The notes under the pieces were generated by a model. It was not told the origin of the DNA. It worked only from the letters and a program-made list of their open reading frames with translations, and searched no databases. Made by a program: the position numbers and the translations under genes. This document shows positions 13,539 through 23,659 of a stretch of 64,000 bases of DNA, piece after piece. Origin of the DNA: Promerops cafer. Lineage: Eukaryota; Chordata; Aves; Passeriformes; Nectariniidae. How positions within the stretch are numbered: the stretch's first letter is position 1; the number at the start of each line of letters is the position of its first letter. The DNA is taken from contig VZSE01006614.1 in NCBI GenBank assembly GCA_013398275.1, positions 124,001-188,000 on the forward strand, written 5' to 3'.

Positions 13539-13908
13539 AAAGCAAGTGAATTTAACAGCTAAGCTACAATGGATTAGAAAGCCACATTTTCAATTTTACA
13601 AACCAGAAGAGCTTTTGCTACATGTAATTTCAACTTAGGTGTTTGACCCTGAAATTAAAAAAAAAAAAAAAATCTGCGATTTTTGTATTTGGGATCAGTC
13701 ACATGCATTACGTAATGGAAAAGCTCTATAATTTATCTGAATCATTATTTTATTTTGTTCTCTCATAGTTCCAATTGTTCATTGTTAATTAGATCCAGCC
13801 ACAACAACTCATTGTGCAAAAGGCTTACTCCGTTTTAATCAAAATCTTGGACGGCATTTTGGATGGCATCTTTAAAAACTTGGACAGAACACTCTGTGGT
13901 TTCCTCAC

Positions 13909-14071
13909 CGATGAAGAATCAAAATGATTAACTGTGAACACATCTTCCACTGGATGCTGACAGTTACGATCAGATTATTTGATGAGCAGCTCCTTGTTTC
14001 TTGGAAGTATTTTAGATTTCCTTCTGTTTTGTACCTGCTTTCTTCACTCAGAACAGTAATAAACTGAAAAC
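13909..14071 (-). CDS. Candidate coding exon of minus-strand gene (53 codons)
   Basis: 163 bases are open in one frame, containing SEESRYKTEGNLKYFQETR and later VTVSIQWKMCSQ, with donor CATCG|GTGAGGAAA. Two acceptors are possible (after GGGTCAG or, eight bases on, after TTTTCAG); the first takes two bases and therefore fits phase 1 from 15875-15958. It leaves phase 2. The acceptors are mediocre and two CR1 insertions flank this region, so support is lower than for the 16-19 kb set. Confidence 0.36.
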
Positions 14072-14360
14072 CTGACCCATAGGACACACCCATGGTGAAC
14101 TCTTAAATAATTTTTTAATTTCCATTTTATGCTGTGCTGAAAATGATGCTGTAAACACAAAATATGACTGTGACAGACTATGTGAAATCAGATCTTTTTA
14201 TCTATAATGTTCAAATTATTTTCCTGGTTGTTTTAGCAGTTAAGAGAAATGACCAGTGTTAGGGAATGAAACATACTAACAAGCTCATGCTTATGGACTG
14301 TCTTCATAGATGCATTTTGGGGACAATGTACTGGTTCAGATTATCCCCACACGTAGTTAC

Positions 14361-14387
14361 CGGTGACAAAAATCTGAACAATATTTT
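14361..14387 (-). CDS. Weak 27-base exon candidate
   Basis: Acceptor TTTATTTCTGCCGAG and donor ACCG|GTAACTAC bound 27 bases reading NIVQIFVT, phase 1 to phase 1, which could sit between the 15875 and 13909 exons without breaking the frame. Confidence 0.2.
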
Positions 14388-14530
14388 CTCGGCAGAAATA
14401 AACACAGCACACCACTTTTATCTATCAATATATAAATTGTCATTCGATGAAACTTCTGATTTTGGTGCTGCTGTTTTAAGAACCTTTGCTAGGTAAGATT
14501 TTGTTTTTTCTTTTATGTCAGGCTGCTTAG

Positions 14531-14978
14531 CAACTTCCTGTTAGAGTGAGTCCAGAGGAGGCCACGAAGATGGTAAGAGGGCTGGAGAAGCTCTCTGATG
14601 AAGACAGGCTAAGAGAGTTGAGGTTGTTCAGGCTGAAGAAGAGAAGGCTCTGGGGTGACCTTGGAGCACCTTCCAGCACCTAAAGGGAGCCTACAAGAGA
14701 GCTGGAGAGGGACTTTTTACATGAAAATGCAGAGATAGGATAAGGTAGAATGGCTTTAAACTGAAATAAAGTAGGCTTAGATAAGATATTAGGAGGAAAT
14801 TCTTTACTATGAGGATGGGGAGGCACTGGAACAGGTTTCCCAGAGAAGTTCTGGATGCCCCAACCCCGGACATATTCAACGCGAGGCTGGATAAGGCTTT
14901 GAGCAGCCTGATCAAGTGGAAGGCATGGGCAGGCCCCTTCCAACCCAAACCATTCTGTGATTCTGTGAATCCATGAAA
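14531..14978 (+). mobile_element. CR1 LINE, 3' 450 bases including end of reverse-transcriptase region
   Basis: Begins in the part that in intact CR1 encodes the last residues of ORF2 ('gagtccagaggaggccacgaagatggt'), runs through 'ttgttcaggctgaagaagag' and 'gaggcactggaacaggtttc', and ends with 'ccttccaacccaaaccattc' plus octamer repeats. A segment near the 3' end, between 'tgatca' and 'ccccttcc', appears shortened relative to the remembered consensus. It is 5'-truncated. Confidence 0.9.
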
Positions 14979-15874
14979 TAGCCACAAAATCAGTTTTGTA
15001 AGGGCTGTAAAGAGAAAATTACAGGCGAATCTATACTGCAGTATACAAAATAGTGGAACCTAACGCGCTGTCTAGCCATCAGTTATGCCTGCTTGCCTCC
15101 CCCTTGCCTTAATACAGGCAATAATAGCACAATTGTTTTATAATAAATGACATTATATCATAAATTACACTGTCATCACATTGTATTATGTAATTACAGA
15201 TAGATGTAAAAATCTGATTGATTTTAATCTTCTAACTTTTTCAAACTATTTAAAGCTTTCAAACGCAGTCTGGAAGGAGATTTATTAAGCTCAGTTTGCA
15301 CATACGAGTGGTGATTTTGGATGCCTGGGCACTTCTCTGACCAACTGAAATGTCTTTAATGGAATCTTGCTTCCAGTAAGAACTGAATACCATCTTTCAG
15401 ATGTTTTAGGTTATGCACTCTAAAATGGCCTTATGCCAAATCATGAGTCACTTTTGAAAATTTAAGATCCTGTATCTAGTATCAAAACCCAGCAAAAAAT
15501 AAATTCCTTAACTATTATCAGAGTAGCACCATGATTTGGAGAAAATGAAAGATCACTTCAGCTAGTTTCTTTCCTAAAACAAAACAGAACACAACAGCTA
15601 AGGTTTGCAACTGGCCAGTTAAAAACAAACAAACATAAAAATAAGCCTCTTTCTTAAATGGAGGAAAAAATATTTTCGATTGCTCAAAAATTAAAAAACT
15701 TCTTCCTGTGTTTCAGAAGAAAAATCATAGCAATAACAAAAGATTGTCTCCTTTTTCAACATGGTATGTAATGCTACATCAGCCCATTTCAAGCACTCTA
15801 AAAGTTTAAACCAAAGATATCATATTTCTACCCCTGAATATAAAAGCTAAGGATCAAAATTACCCAGAATTTAC

Positions 15875-15958
15875 CTAGTAAAATCAGCATAAGTAGCAGT
15901 TTGCCTGCACAACACTTAAAGAACTGACATTCCAAAACTCCTAAAATTCTGCTTTGCC
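15875..15958 (-). CDS. Candidate coding exon of minus-strand gene (27 full codons)
   Basis: The acceptor (CAGTGTGTTTTCTCAG) is strong; the donor is CTAG|GTAAATTC. In the frame supplied by exon 16748-16802 it reads QSRILGVLECQ then FFKCCAGKLLLMLILL and leaves phase 1. The second half is hydrophobic enough for a buried helix or a membrane segment. The next exon to the left is uncertain. Confidence 0.48.
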
Positions 15959-16747
15959 CTGAGAAAACACACTGAAAACAGCAGCCTGCTTCCTTGTCAC
16001 ACAACTTTTATATCGGTAGTTCCAAGCAAGTTCTGCAAAGTGACTGACAGACATAGAGTTTCAGGGGAAAAAAAAATCAACATAGCTGAAATTATGTTGG
16101 TTGAATGCTACAGCACGGCAGACAGCAGCTCTATGTGCCAGCACAGCAGGAAAAAAACTCAATTGCTTTTAATAGACAGGCATTTATTGCAACTAGTATA
16201 ATCTGGAGTGACATTTTCCCCTGTCTATTATGTAAGCTGAAAGCTAAACTTGTGCTCTTATATAGTATATTGCCTATCTTCAACACAGTGCCTTATCAGC
16301 TTTCTCTCAATTTTTAAGGTATTTTAGTAGCAAAGAAAGGGGGACTTATCACATCTTTGAGATTCCTTCTTAATATCCTATTTTCTTCCATTCTGTGTTC
16401 ATGTTGCCACAAAGACACGCTTCAATAGGAACTGTTCTTTGTTCAGTTAGCATGGTTCACATTCTGTGGCTAAAACCCTCTCTGAGAATTTTAACTCTCC
16501 ACAGAAAATAATTTAAAAGGCAAAGAAAAATCAAGGAAATTCAAAGAAAAGAAGAAATCAAAACACGAAACAAAGAAAAGATGGAATTTAAAAACTCAAG
16601 GGAAGTCAATCCATTTTACCAGCATCATTCCCTAACACCTCTTTTTTCAAAATTTCAGGAAAAGAAGAGAAAAAGCAAGGAAATGGGTAGTTAGAGACAT
16701 CACCATTTTTATATCCCAGGCATCTTCCAGAATGTGTGAATGTCTAC

Positions 16748-16802
16748 CTTCGCAACAGCAATTATCCTTGACAAGATTTTCAAAATGGCACTCAGCAGCA
16801 GC
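16748..16802 (-). CDS. Candidate coding exon of minus-strand gene (18 codons)
   Basis: A strong pyrimidine tract (TTCTGATCTCTCTAAG) precedes 55 bases reading AAAECHFENLVKDNCCCE; the donor is GAAG|GTAGAC. It lies only 144 bases from exon 16947-17095 and agrees with it in phase (0 in, 1 out). Three consecutive cysteines are unusual in a cytosolic helical protein. Confidence 0.5.
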
Positions 16803-16946
16803 CTTAGAGAGATCAGAACTCCTCACAGAACGAGCAAAACAGATAATGACAGACTTGCTCTGCTGAAACAGGAGTTTACGACTCCAAGATACTTAAATTA
16901 ATAATTATTTTCCAATCTTTCTGTCCATCTATCTGCTGTTACTCAC

Positions 16947-17095
16947 CTCTATGCTGCCCCTGGATAAAGCTGATAACTTATTCAGTAACCCTTTCAAGAT
17001 AGCCAGCTCCGATAGACTGACTTGTCTTGAACATATTTTGACAGACAAATAAAGCTGTCTAAGTGCCAAGGAGTCTGCATATTTAAGATTCAGTT
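16947..17095 (-). CDS. Candidate coding exon of minus-strand gene (49 codons), well supported
   Basis: 149 bases are open between acceptor ACTTGCTTCTTTGAG and the consensus donor GAG|GTGAGTAAC. The frame contains KYADSLALRQLYLSVKICSR and LAILKGLLNKLSALSRG. Two starting bases complete a glutamate codon from the previous exon, and it ends in phase 0. Leucine spacing suggests two consecutive amphipathic helices, as in HEAT/ARM-like proteins, though that assignment is inference only. Confidence 0.6.
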
Positions 17096-17675
17096 CTCAA
17101 AGAAGCAAGTGATTAAAATCTAGTGATTTTGCAAGACAAGTTCATAAGGGCTATAAATACAACACATAGCATCAAAAGGCCTCACCAGCCAGACATCTGA
17201 ATACCAGGAGGAGACACAAGGCATAAAAGAAATCAAACCTTCAAAAACAGCGTACCAAATTGATTAGGCAACACTGGAAGAATGAGCCTTACAGGAGACA
17301 CTTTATTGTGTATATGTGCCAAATGTTTATGATTTCTCTTAAAAGACCTATCTTGCATTATCCTGGTAGTACTTCAGGAGTTTGTGTCCCACCTGCCTTC
17401 CCTGTGAATCACACAATAAACAACACTGCCTCCATTAGAAGATTGTCCCTTCCAGGTACTAAAAATGTCCTACCCCGATGCTTTCAGAGCTGCCTCATGA
17501 GCAGGAATCTCTGACTTTCCCAACCTGAAGCAGGAGCATTCAGCAGATACGCACAGACAACACTGCAGGGCTTGTTGGACTACCTATGGGTGCAAGAGAG
17601 GTGCTGAGCACTCACCCAGCTCTCCAGACCATGACGCAGTCTGTAAATCTCCCCCTCTCACTCAGAACAGCAGAT

Positions 17676-17770
17676 CTGCTCAACCATGCCACTGATGCTA
17701 CCCCAGGTCTGCTCAACCATGCCACTGATGCTACCCCAGGTCTGCTCAACCATGCCACTGATGCTACCCC
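17676..17770. repeat. 33-bp minisatellite, 2.9 perfect copies
   Basis: Units start at 17676, 17709 and 17742 with the core 'ctgctcaaccatgccactga' plus 13 further bases; no mismatch between copies. The 33-base period keeps frame, so both strands show repeated 11-residue peptides (LLNHATDATPG on +). Perfect identity implies recent expansion. Confidence 0.97.
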
Positions 17771-18810
17771 GTGCATCTGACAGAAAGCCTCCTCCATGTG
17801 AAGCCTTCTGCCAGGAGCACCACGGGGATGTAAGGCAGTGGCAGGCACAGTGCTAGCTCACAGAGCACCCAGGGGTGCCATGGCCAGGAGGTGCCAATAC
17901 TCAGCTCTCTCCTGACACAAAACCCTCCCACAGACAGAGCAGAGCCCACAAGCACCCCTGCAAGAGATCCAGACACAGGATCAAAAAAAAGTTTGAAAAA
18001 GTCTTACAAGAGGACAGAAATCTATGAAACTGCTAACAGATTCACTCAGGAACCTCAGGATGCTCATGCAGGGAGCAGTGACTGGAATTTCAAATATGAA
18101 ATATACCATCTACCCTATGACAGTGAAGACAATGCTCTTCACTTTCTATTGAAATTTAGTACAGGGTTGAGAAGACTTCCTATGCCCACTAGCTGGAGAG
18201 GGCTGTGAAACCAGCAATGGCCCATGCTCTGCCCTTTTTCAGAAAATAGATGCTGAATGAGACAAGCAATGAGAAAAAACAACCTTAAGCTCAGCACAAA
18301 GGGATTTTTTTTTCATTAGAGCACAAAAACCACATGGCAGGGGCATATTTCCATTTAGCTTTCTTTGTGTTGGTTCTTCTTTTCTATCAGTTGTCGAGCT
18401 GCTGAGGCTGACAGCCATCTTCATTTACCTGGCAGACCCCAGCTGCAAGTAAGGTCTCCACATCACGACAGTGCTGCTAACATTTTCCTTCTAATTATTT
18501 TTGCTCCGTTTTCTATTCTCTGGGTCCAAAAGGAAAAGCTTCAAACACTTGGAAGAGGTGCCACCTCCTAAAGAGAATTATCCAGAAAAACTGCTATTCA
18601 GAATTAATAAAGCCTCATGTCTTTTCTACTGAGGTTTTTTGAGTCCTATATGCAGAGGAAAGTTTTTCATTTATCAGGCAGCAGAAAGGGAAGGGCTTTC
18701 AACCAGGTGATTTTGAAATTCTTGGTCAAAGGTTAAGTTGGTTTTTAACTTCAAAGTACAGAAAAACAGGGAGGTTGAAAGAATACAGTAAAACTTCAGA
18801 GGAATATTAC

Positions 18811-18892
18811 CAACCTGAAACCAGGCTATGAAGGCACGTGAAGCTGCCTTCTGTGCTACACTTTTCCTTGCTCTTGGTTTCACAGGCAGTTC
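18811..18892 (-). CDS. Candidate coding exon of minus-strand gene (27 codons), well supported
   Basis: The acceptor is near-ideal (TTTGCCTTTTCCCTTCTTAG). The frame reads ELPVKPRARKSVAQKAAS then RAFIAWFQV, with donor TTG|GTAATATT. Entry phase 0 and exit phase 1 agree with both neighbours. The peptide is a strongly basic segment followed by an aromatic helix. No known motif is evident. Confidence 0.58.
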
Positions 18893-19602
18893 CTAAGAAG
18901 GGAAAAGGCAAAGTCCGTTTTGGGAAAGTTTAAAATATAATCAGATTTTTCTGGCTGGGAGCACCGAAGGTGGAAAGGTAGTTTCACTAATTAAGATCTG
19001 AACTTCTGCTTCGACTTCAGTTTTTCATAATGTTACTAGATATTTTAAAGTATGGTACTCATTCATTGCAGGGTGCAGCACCCGCAGGGCAGTGAGTAAT
19101 GGTTTTACTCTTGCTTCAGTACTGGCAGCAGCATGTTGGACTGGAAAATGAACCTCTATTTCCTATCTATTTTTATAATCAGTTTATCTACCATCTCCTT
19201 AATTCTTAGCCCCATATGCACACTAGAAACAAAACACTTAAATCTCAGTACTGTGCTGAAATACGTTCACAACGCTGCCACTGACAGCTCACCGGCGACA
19301 CTGACTTGTAACTGAGGACAGCATTTGGCCCCAACCAGTACAGCTGTAGTCTGTATGAAAAATTCATGAGCTAAAATCTTTTCACTTCTTTTATAAACAG
19401 GAGACAAAACGAGCGAGTCATCACTTAGTCAGCCAGGGAATGATTCAAAATCTAAACCTAGGATATCATGTTAAGGAAAGGAACTGGTAATAGATACAAA
19501 GTATATTTTCTTCCCACAGCAGGAAAAAGGACAAGATTAAGTTATTCTGTTTTATGCTTTTTTTTGTTGCTTCCATTAATTGAAAATGTATACAATACTA
19601 AC

Positions 19603-19751
19603 CAAGCATAGCAGTAAGATACCAGACACAAAATAGAAATCTGCAGTATTATATGCCCAGATATATTTTGCTGCAGCCCTGAAGTCATACACGTTACTGA
19701 GTTCTGGTTTATTTGCAAGCTTTCCGGTTTCTCGAAACACAAGCATTACTT
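19603..19751 (-). CDS. Candidate coding exon of minus-strand gene (49 codons)
   Basis: 149 bases are open in one frame, beginning VMLVFRETGK, containing KPELSNVYDFRAAAKYIWAY and ending SGILLLCL. The acceptor (AACATACAG) is weak in pyrimidines and an in-frame TAG lies six codons upstream; the donor is TTG|GTTAGT, non-consensus at +3. It takes two bases to complete a glutamate codon after exon 20612-20687 and ends in phase 0, as the next exon needs. If the donor were ignored the frame would stop after LVSIVYIFN, so a short membrane-type peptide is an alternative reading. Confidence 0.5.
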
Positions 19752-20611
19752 CTGTATGTTGTGACTAGCTCTATATTATGAGGTGATATTAGCTGAGGAG
19801 GTGACAGCTGGCAGGAACTTTTGATTCGAAGGGTCTCTTTCTAAGTGATACACACAGAGCTCTGTATTAGCTCTCACAAGATGCACTGTTTACTAAAGAT
19901 GATTACCCACAAGTAAATAATGAGTCATGATGTCCTCAAAAAAGCAAACACACAGAGTTAAAGAATAATTTCTAACACGGGTAACCAGACAGCACTGAAA
20001 ATTGAATCACTTAGGTGCATTTGTCCTGATGAAGTGTTAAAAACCAGAAAAGCTATAGAAAATAGCCATAATTACAGAAAAATATGTTGGAAGATCTTGA
20101 AAAGACTGTATCTCTTTTCATATGACTGTAAAGCTCCATTTACAAATGGGTAACATACAAATAGGTAAATGCAGTCTTAAATATATGCAGGTACAAAGAG
20201 AAAAGAGATTTTTATTTGGACAACACAACACAAACCATGGTAATTTTGTAATTCTTGATGGATTACCACTCTATCCTTACAAACTATTCAGACCAAACAT
20301 TGGAATTCAGGCAAGAAAGCAGCACAAATTTAACACCATAATTGTAACAGGGATGCAAACTGCTCATTTTTATTATACGTTATCAGATTACTTCCTAGCA
20401 CTTTGGGAATTTAACGTCAGGAAATTCATCTCCAGACAATCACCAACAGTGGTGAAACAGTCTCTCCTTCACTATTGCTACTTCCATATGCATCTTACTT
20501 CTAATACTACCTTATACATTTCTAAAACCACCACTAGGCTCCAAAAATTCCTCAGGGGAATATGATGACAGAATGAAGATTATGAAAAATAGGCTTACGT
20601 CCACTATTCAC

Positions 20612-20687
20612 CTGTAAGGATTTTGCCTAAAACAGTTTGCTCCCAGCCATTCTGCAGAGCCACCCAGACACCTGAGAAGTTCATCAG
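20612..20687 (-). CDS. Candidate coding exon of minus-strand gene (25 codons)
   Basis: The acceptor is strong (TTTAATTTGTCTTC then TAAAACAG) and the donor is CAG|GTGAATAG. In the frame that joins the next exon it reads LMNFSGVWVALQNGWEQTV and leaves phase 1. A second frame (ADELLRCLGGSAEW) is open too, but runs into a stop soon after the junction with 19603-19751. Confidence 0.45.
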
Positions 20688-22348
20688 CTGTTTTAGAAGA
20701 CAAATTAAATGTAATCTAGTGATCCTTCTAACTTTGCAACAGCTGAGAGTGGTGGCTCTGGAGTAACAACAGGAGTTAAAGACCATAAACATACTCTACT
20801 GGAACTGTGACTTTTCATTTAATCTTCTGAAATGTTTCCTTGTAAGGACTATACTAGAACAAGCTGGAGTCAAACAATAAGGAATTATGTGAATATAGGA
20901 AAAACCAAGCACCTAACTTGCTTTCTTTGTGAACACTGCTGTATTAGAAAAAGATCCACTTGAAATGAGTGTTGCCCAAATGTTAGGACTGATGCTCTTT
21001 TTTTTGACATGCTACATTCTGAATTTAAGGATGTCAGGATATATTTCAAAATTTCATGAGGATGAAAGAGTCCCATTAGATTTCTTTGCACTGAAAAGCA
21101 CTGAAGTTCTACCATGACACCTCTATTCAAACCCAGGTATGACCACCCCATTTTGGGGAGTGCTGCCCAGCTGGGGTACCAAGCAACTAGAGGAACAAAA
21201 GCTGGTAGTTCTGACATGGAGACAGGGGTGCTTTTTCCCCTTTCTTCCCTGTGTACTTCTCCTAGGAGTGGTCTTGAAATGTAATCTCTTGTGCTTTGAC
21301 CAACCCACAATCTTCATATACTTAGTCACGGTTTGGATTTTTTGAGATTACATGATTTTAAATCACAAGTTTCGCGAAAGCTGTTGTAACATTTTAAACA
21401 GCATTTTTTTTTTAGAAGAAGAACCAGACAGCCAGTCAGATGGCCAACCACAGCATGGATCTCACAACCTGCCCTGCAAGTTTTCTAAATTACAGACACA
21501 CTTCTGAATTAGGGTCGCACATAACCTGCAATTCTGCAAGGTCCTCCTCCTTTTCTGGCTGAGTGGTGATTGTTAAGCTCACTGAAAAGGCACGGAGTAG
21601 CTTTACCTGCCAATGTTCCTAATAAGAGAGATGGCACTTCTTCCCTGACAATCCACAAACCTTAAAATACTACCAAAAAGAAAAGGAAAAGGAAGAAAAG
21701 ATCAGTGCAATCAGAGCACTTCAACTAGAATAAAGACTCCTTTAGGGCACTTCAACTTCCAGTCTGAAGCTTAAAGGGAAAATTAAATAAAATCTAAAAT
21801 GTCACACAGTGCTTACAAGATTGCATGTGCTTACTTTAGGCAAATACCACTGAATCCCATTTTTGCTGTATCTTGCTTTATATTATTGCATATGTTTAAC
21901 TAAGGAAAAATATTACACTTAAATAAGGAAATACTTCAATGTATTTTCCTTTCTCCTTTCCAGGCATGTAAATGCCCCATATTCTCAATGTTGTTACACT
22001 AGAGTTAAATTATGTCAAAGGCATTTAGGGTTCAAAACCAAGACATGTCACTAATACCAAAAATGATCATACAAGAGGTGACTTCAGTAGCTGCCTACCC
22101 CTCATTCTACCAAAGTTTTATCGGTCTACAATACCCAGCTGCTGGTGCTTTACACAACTTAATTCCTATCAACCACTTCCAGGGTGGTAATACCATCACA
22201 CACGGACCAAAGTCTAGTAAGTAAATCCCCTTGTTAAAATTTTAAAAACCCTCACTTTTTGCAGTAACCTTTTACCAAGACTTTCAGTCAATACAGACAA
22301 GGTCACTAACAGATGTATACCGACAGTGTGTGTGTGTGTGTATATATA

Positions 22349-22391
<43 letters not shown>

Positions 22392-23618
22392 ACATATAAA
22401 TATGTATATATATATATATTTGCAGTCTTTTCTAGTTTAATTCTCGTTTCACACTCTCTATTATTTTTCCAAATCCTGCCTGAATTCTTTCCCATTTAAT
22501 CTCTTCTGGTTAGGAAAAAAAGAATAAATAAGGAGCAGTACGTGAAAGGGAATGCGATGTTCTAGGACTGGGCTTCTATGAGCTACAGGAAAATGGTACA
22601 AAACTGAGAAGAGCTGGGATAGCTGTAGCATGACACCATGACCTCTGTTTATAGCCACAAATTACATCAGCAAAGTGACAGTGTTCTGAGTGACCCTGCA
22701 TTGCTTAATTTTCTCTCTCTTTTTTATCATTAGTGTGCCTGTCTTCACTTTACTGATTCTAGTAATTTCCTCCAATTTGATAACAGTCTAAACAGACACA
22801 CACTTCTACACGTCCAAGCAGAAGACCCAATTTTACTGTCAACACAGCCAGATCAAAGCATCTAACCTGTTATGGAAACAGCAAGGCCAACACCCTAATA
22901 ATGCCCCAATTTCTTCTGTTAACCAAAGAGATAAAATTATTCTTAATTAACAATGTGTAATTCAGCAGAAACATAACTTGAACATAAGTGCTGAAAGAAA
23001 GTGAAATTCATTAACTCAAAAATACAATGCATTTACTCCCAGAAATTCAGCTACTGATCTACAAAATGTTCAGAAGATACAAAAATACGTGCTATGCTGC
23101 ACATCCAGAGATAATAGAACAGTACAGTGTCTTAATTCAGTAGGCTTTGCTCTATTTGTTGAATTACATAATGTTGATCAGAGGACATTAGCTTGGATTA
23201 CAAAGAGGAGCATTAATTGCATTCAGTATCAATACCACTGGCTAACTGACATATAGGAGTATAAGGAGCCTTGAGTTTTCACAAACTTTCACCAAGTTTT
23301 TCATAAAGATATCAGTAAACACAAAATGCAACAATATTTGAGAATGAGATCCACATTATAACAGAAAAAGGAAAAACAAAACAAACCCAAAATCTAAGGT
23401 AAGGGGCTGAAGAAAAATACATAAGAGTATGATATAAATTTAATCCCCAAATCAAGATATTAGACTTGCCATATACACAGATGCAGATGGCTGGGTTCAC
23501 TGATTCCAAATTTAGCACTGTAGATAAAATTACTTCCATCTTAAAAACACCCCGTAAGCAGATCATTTTGCTCACAAAACTGTTGAGCTTTGGAAAACAG
23601 CAAGCTTGTATCACCTAC
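20688..23618. other. Presumed intron of minus-strand gene
   Basis: Unique AT-rich sequence with the microsatellite at 22.33 kb. Possible tiny exons at about 21.61 kb (12 bases, EHWQ) and 22.28 kb (30 bases) were too small to call. Confidence 0.4.
22326..22420. repeat. TG/TA compound microsatellite
   Basis: Alternating (TG)n, (TA)n, (TG)n and (TA)n blocks with TATATG interruptions over about 95 bases. It lies within an intron of the minus-strand gene model. Confidence 0.97.
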
Positions 23619-23659
23619 CTTTATTTTTGCCTTTCTCGATTCTCCAGCCATAATAGCCA
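23619..23659 (-). CDS. Candidate exon of minus-strand gene with possible start codon
   Basis: A good acceptor (GTGATTGTCTTCAG) and donor AAG|GTAGGTGA enclose 41 bases. One frame reads AIMAGESRKAKIK and leaves phase 0, which fits exon 20612-20687. The ATG has A at -3 and G at +4, a strong Kozak context, so this could be an alternative first coding exon starting MAGESRK. A second frame is also open. The connection to the exons near 28 kb is not resolved. Confidence 0.35.

Noticed and set aside
21612..21623. 12-base micro-exon EHWQ (minus strand)
   Set aside because: The splice sites are acceptable, but the length is too small to distinguish from chance without transcript data.
22214..22495. 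93-codon minus-strand frame
   Set aside because: Two thirds of it is the TG/TA microsatellite.
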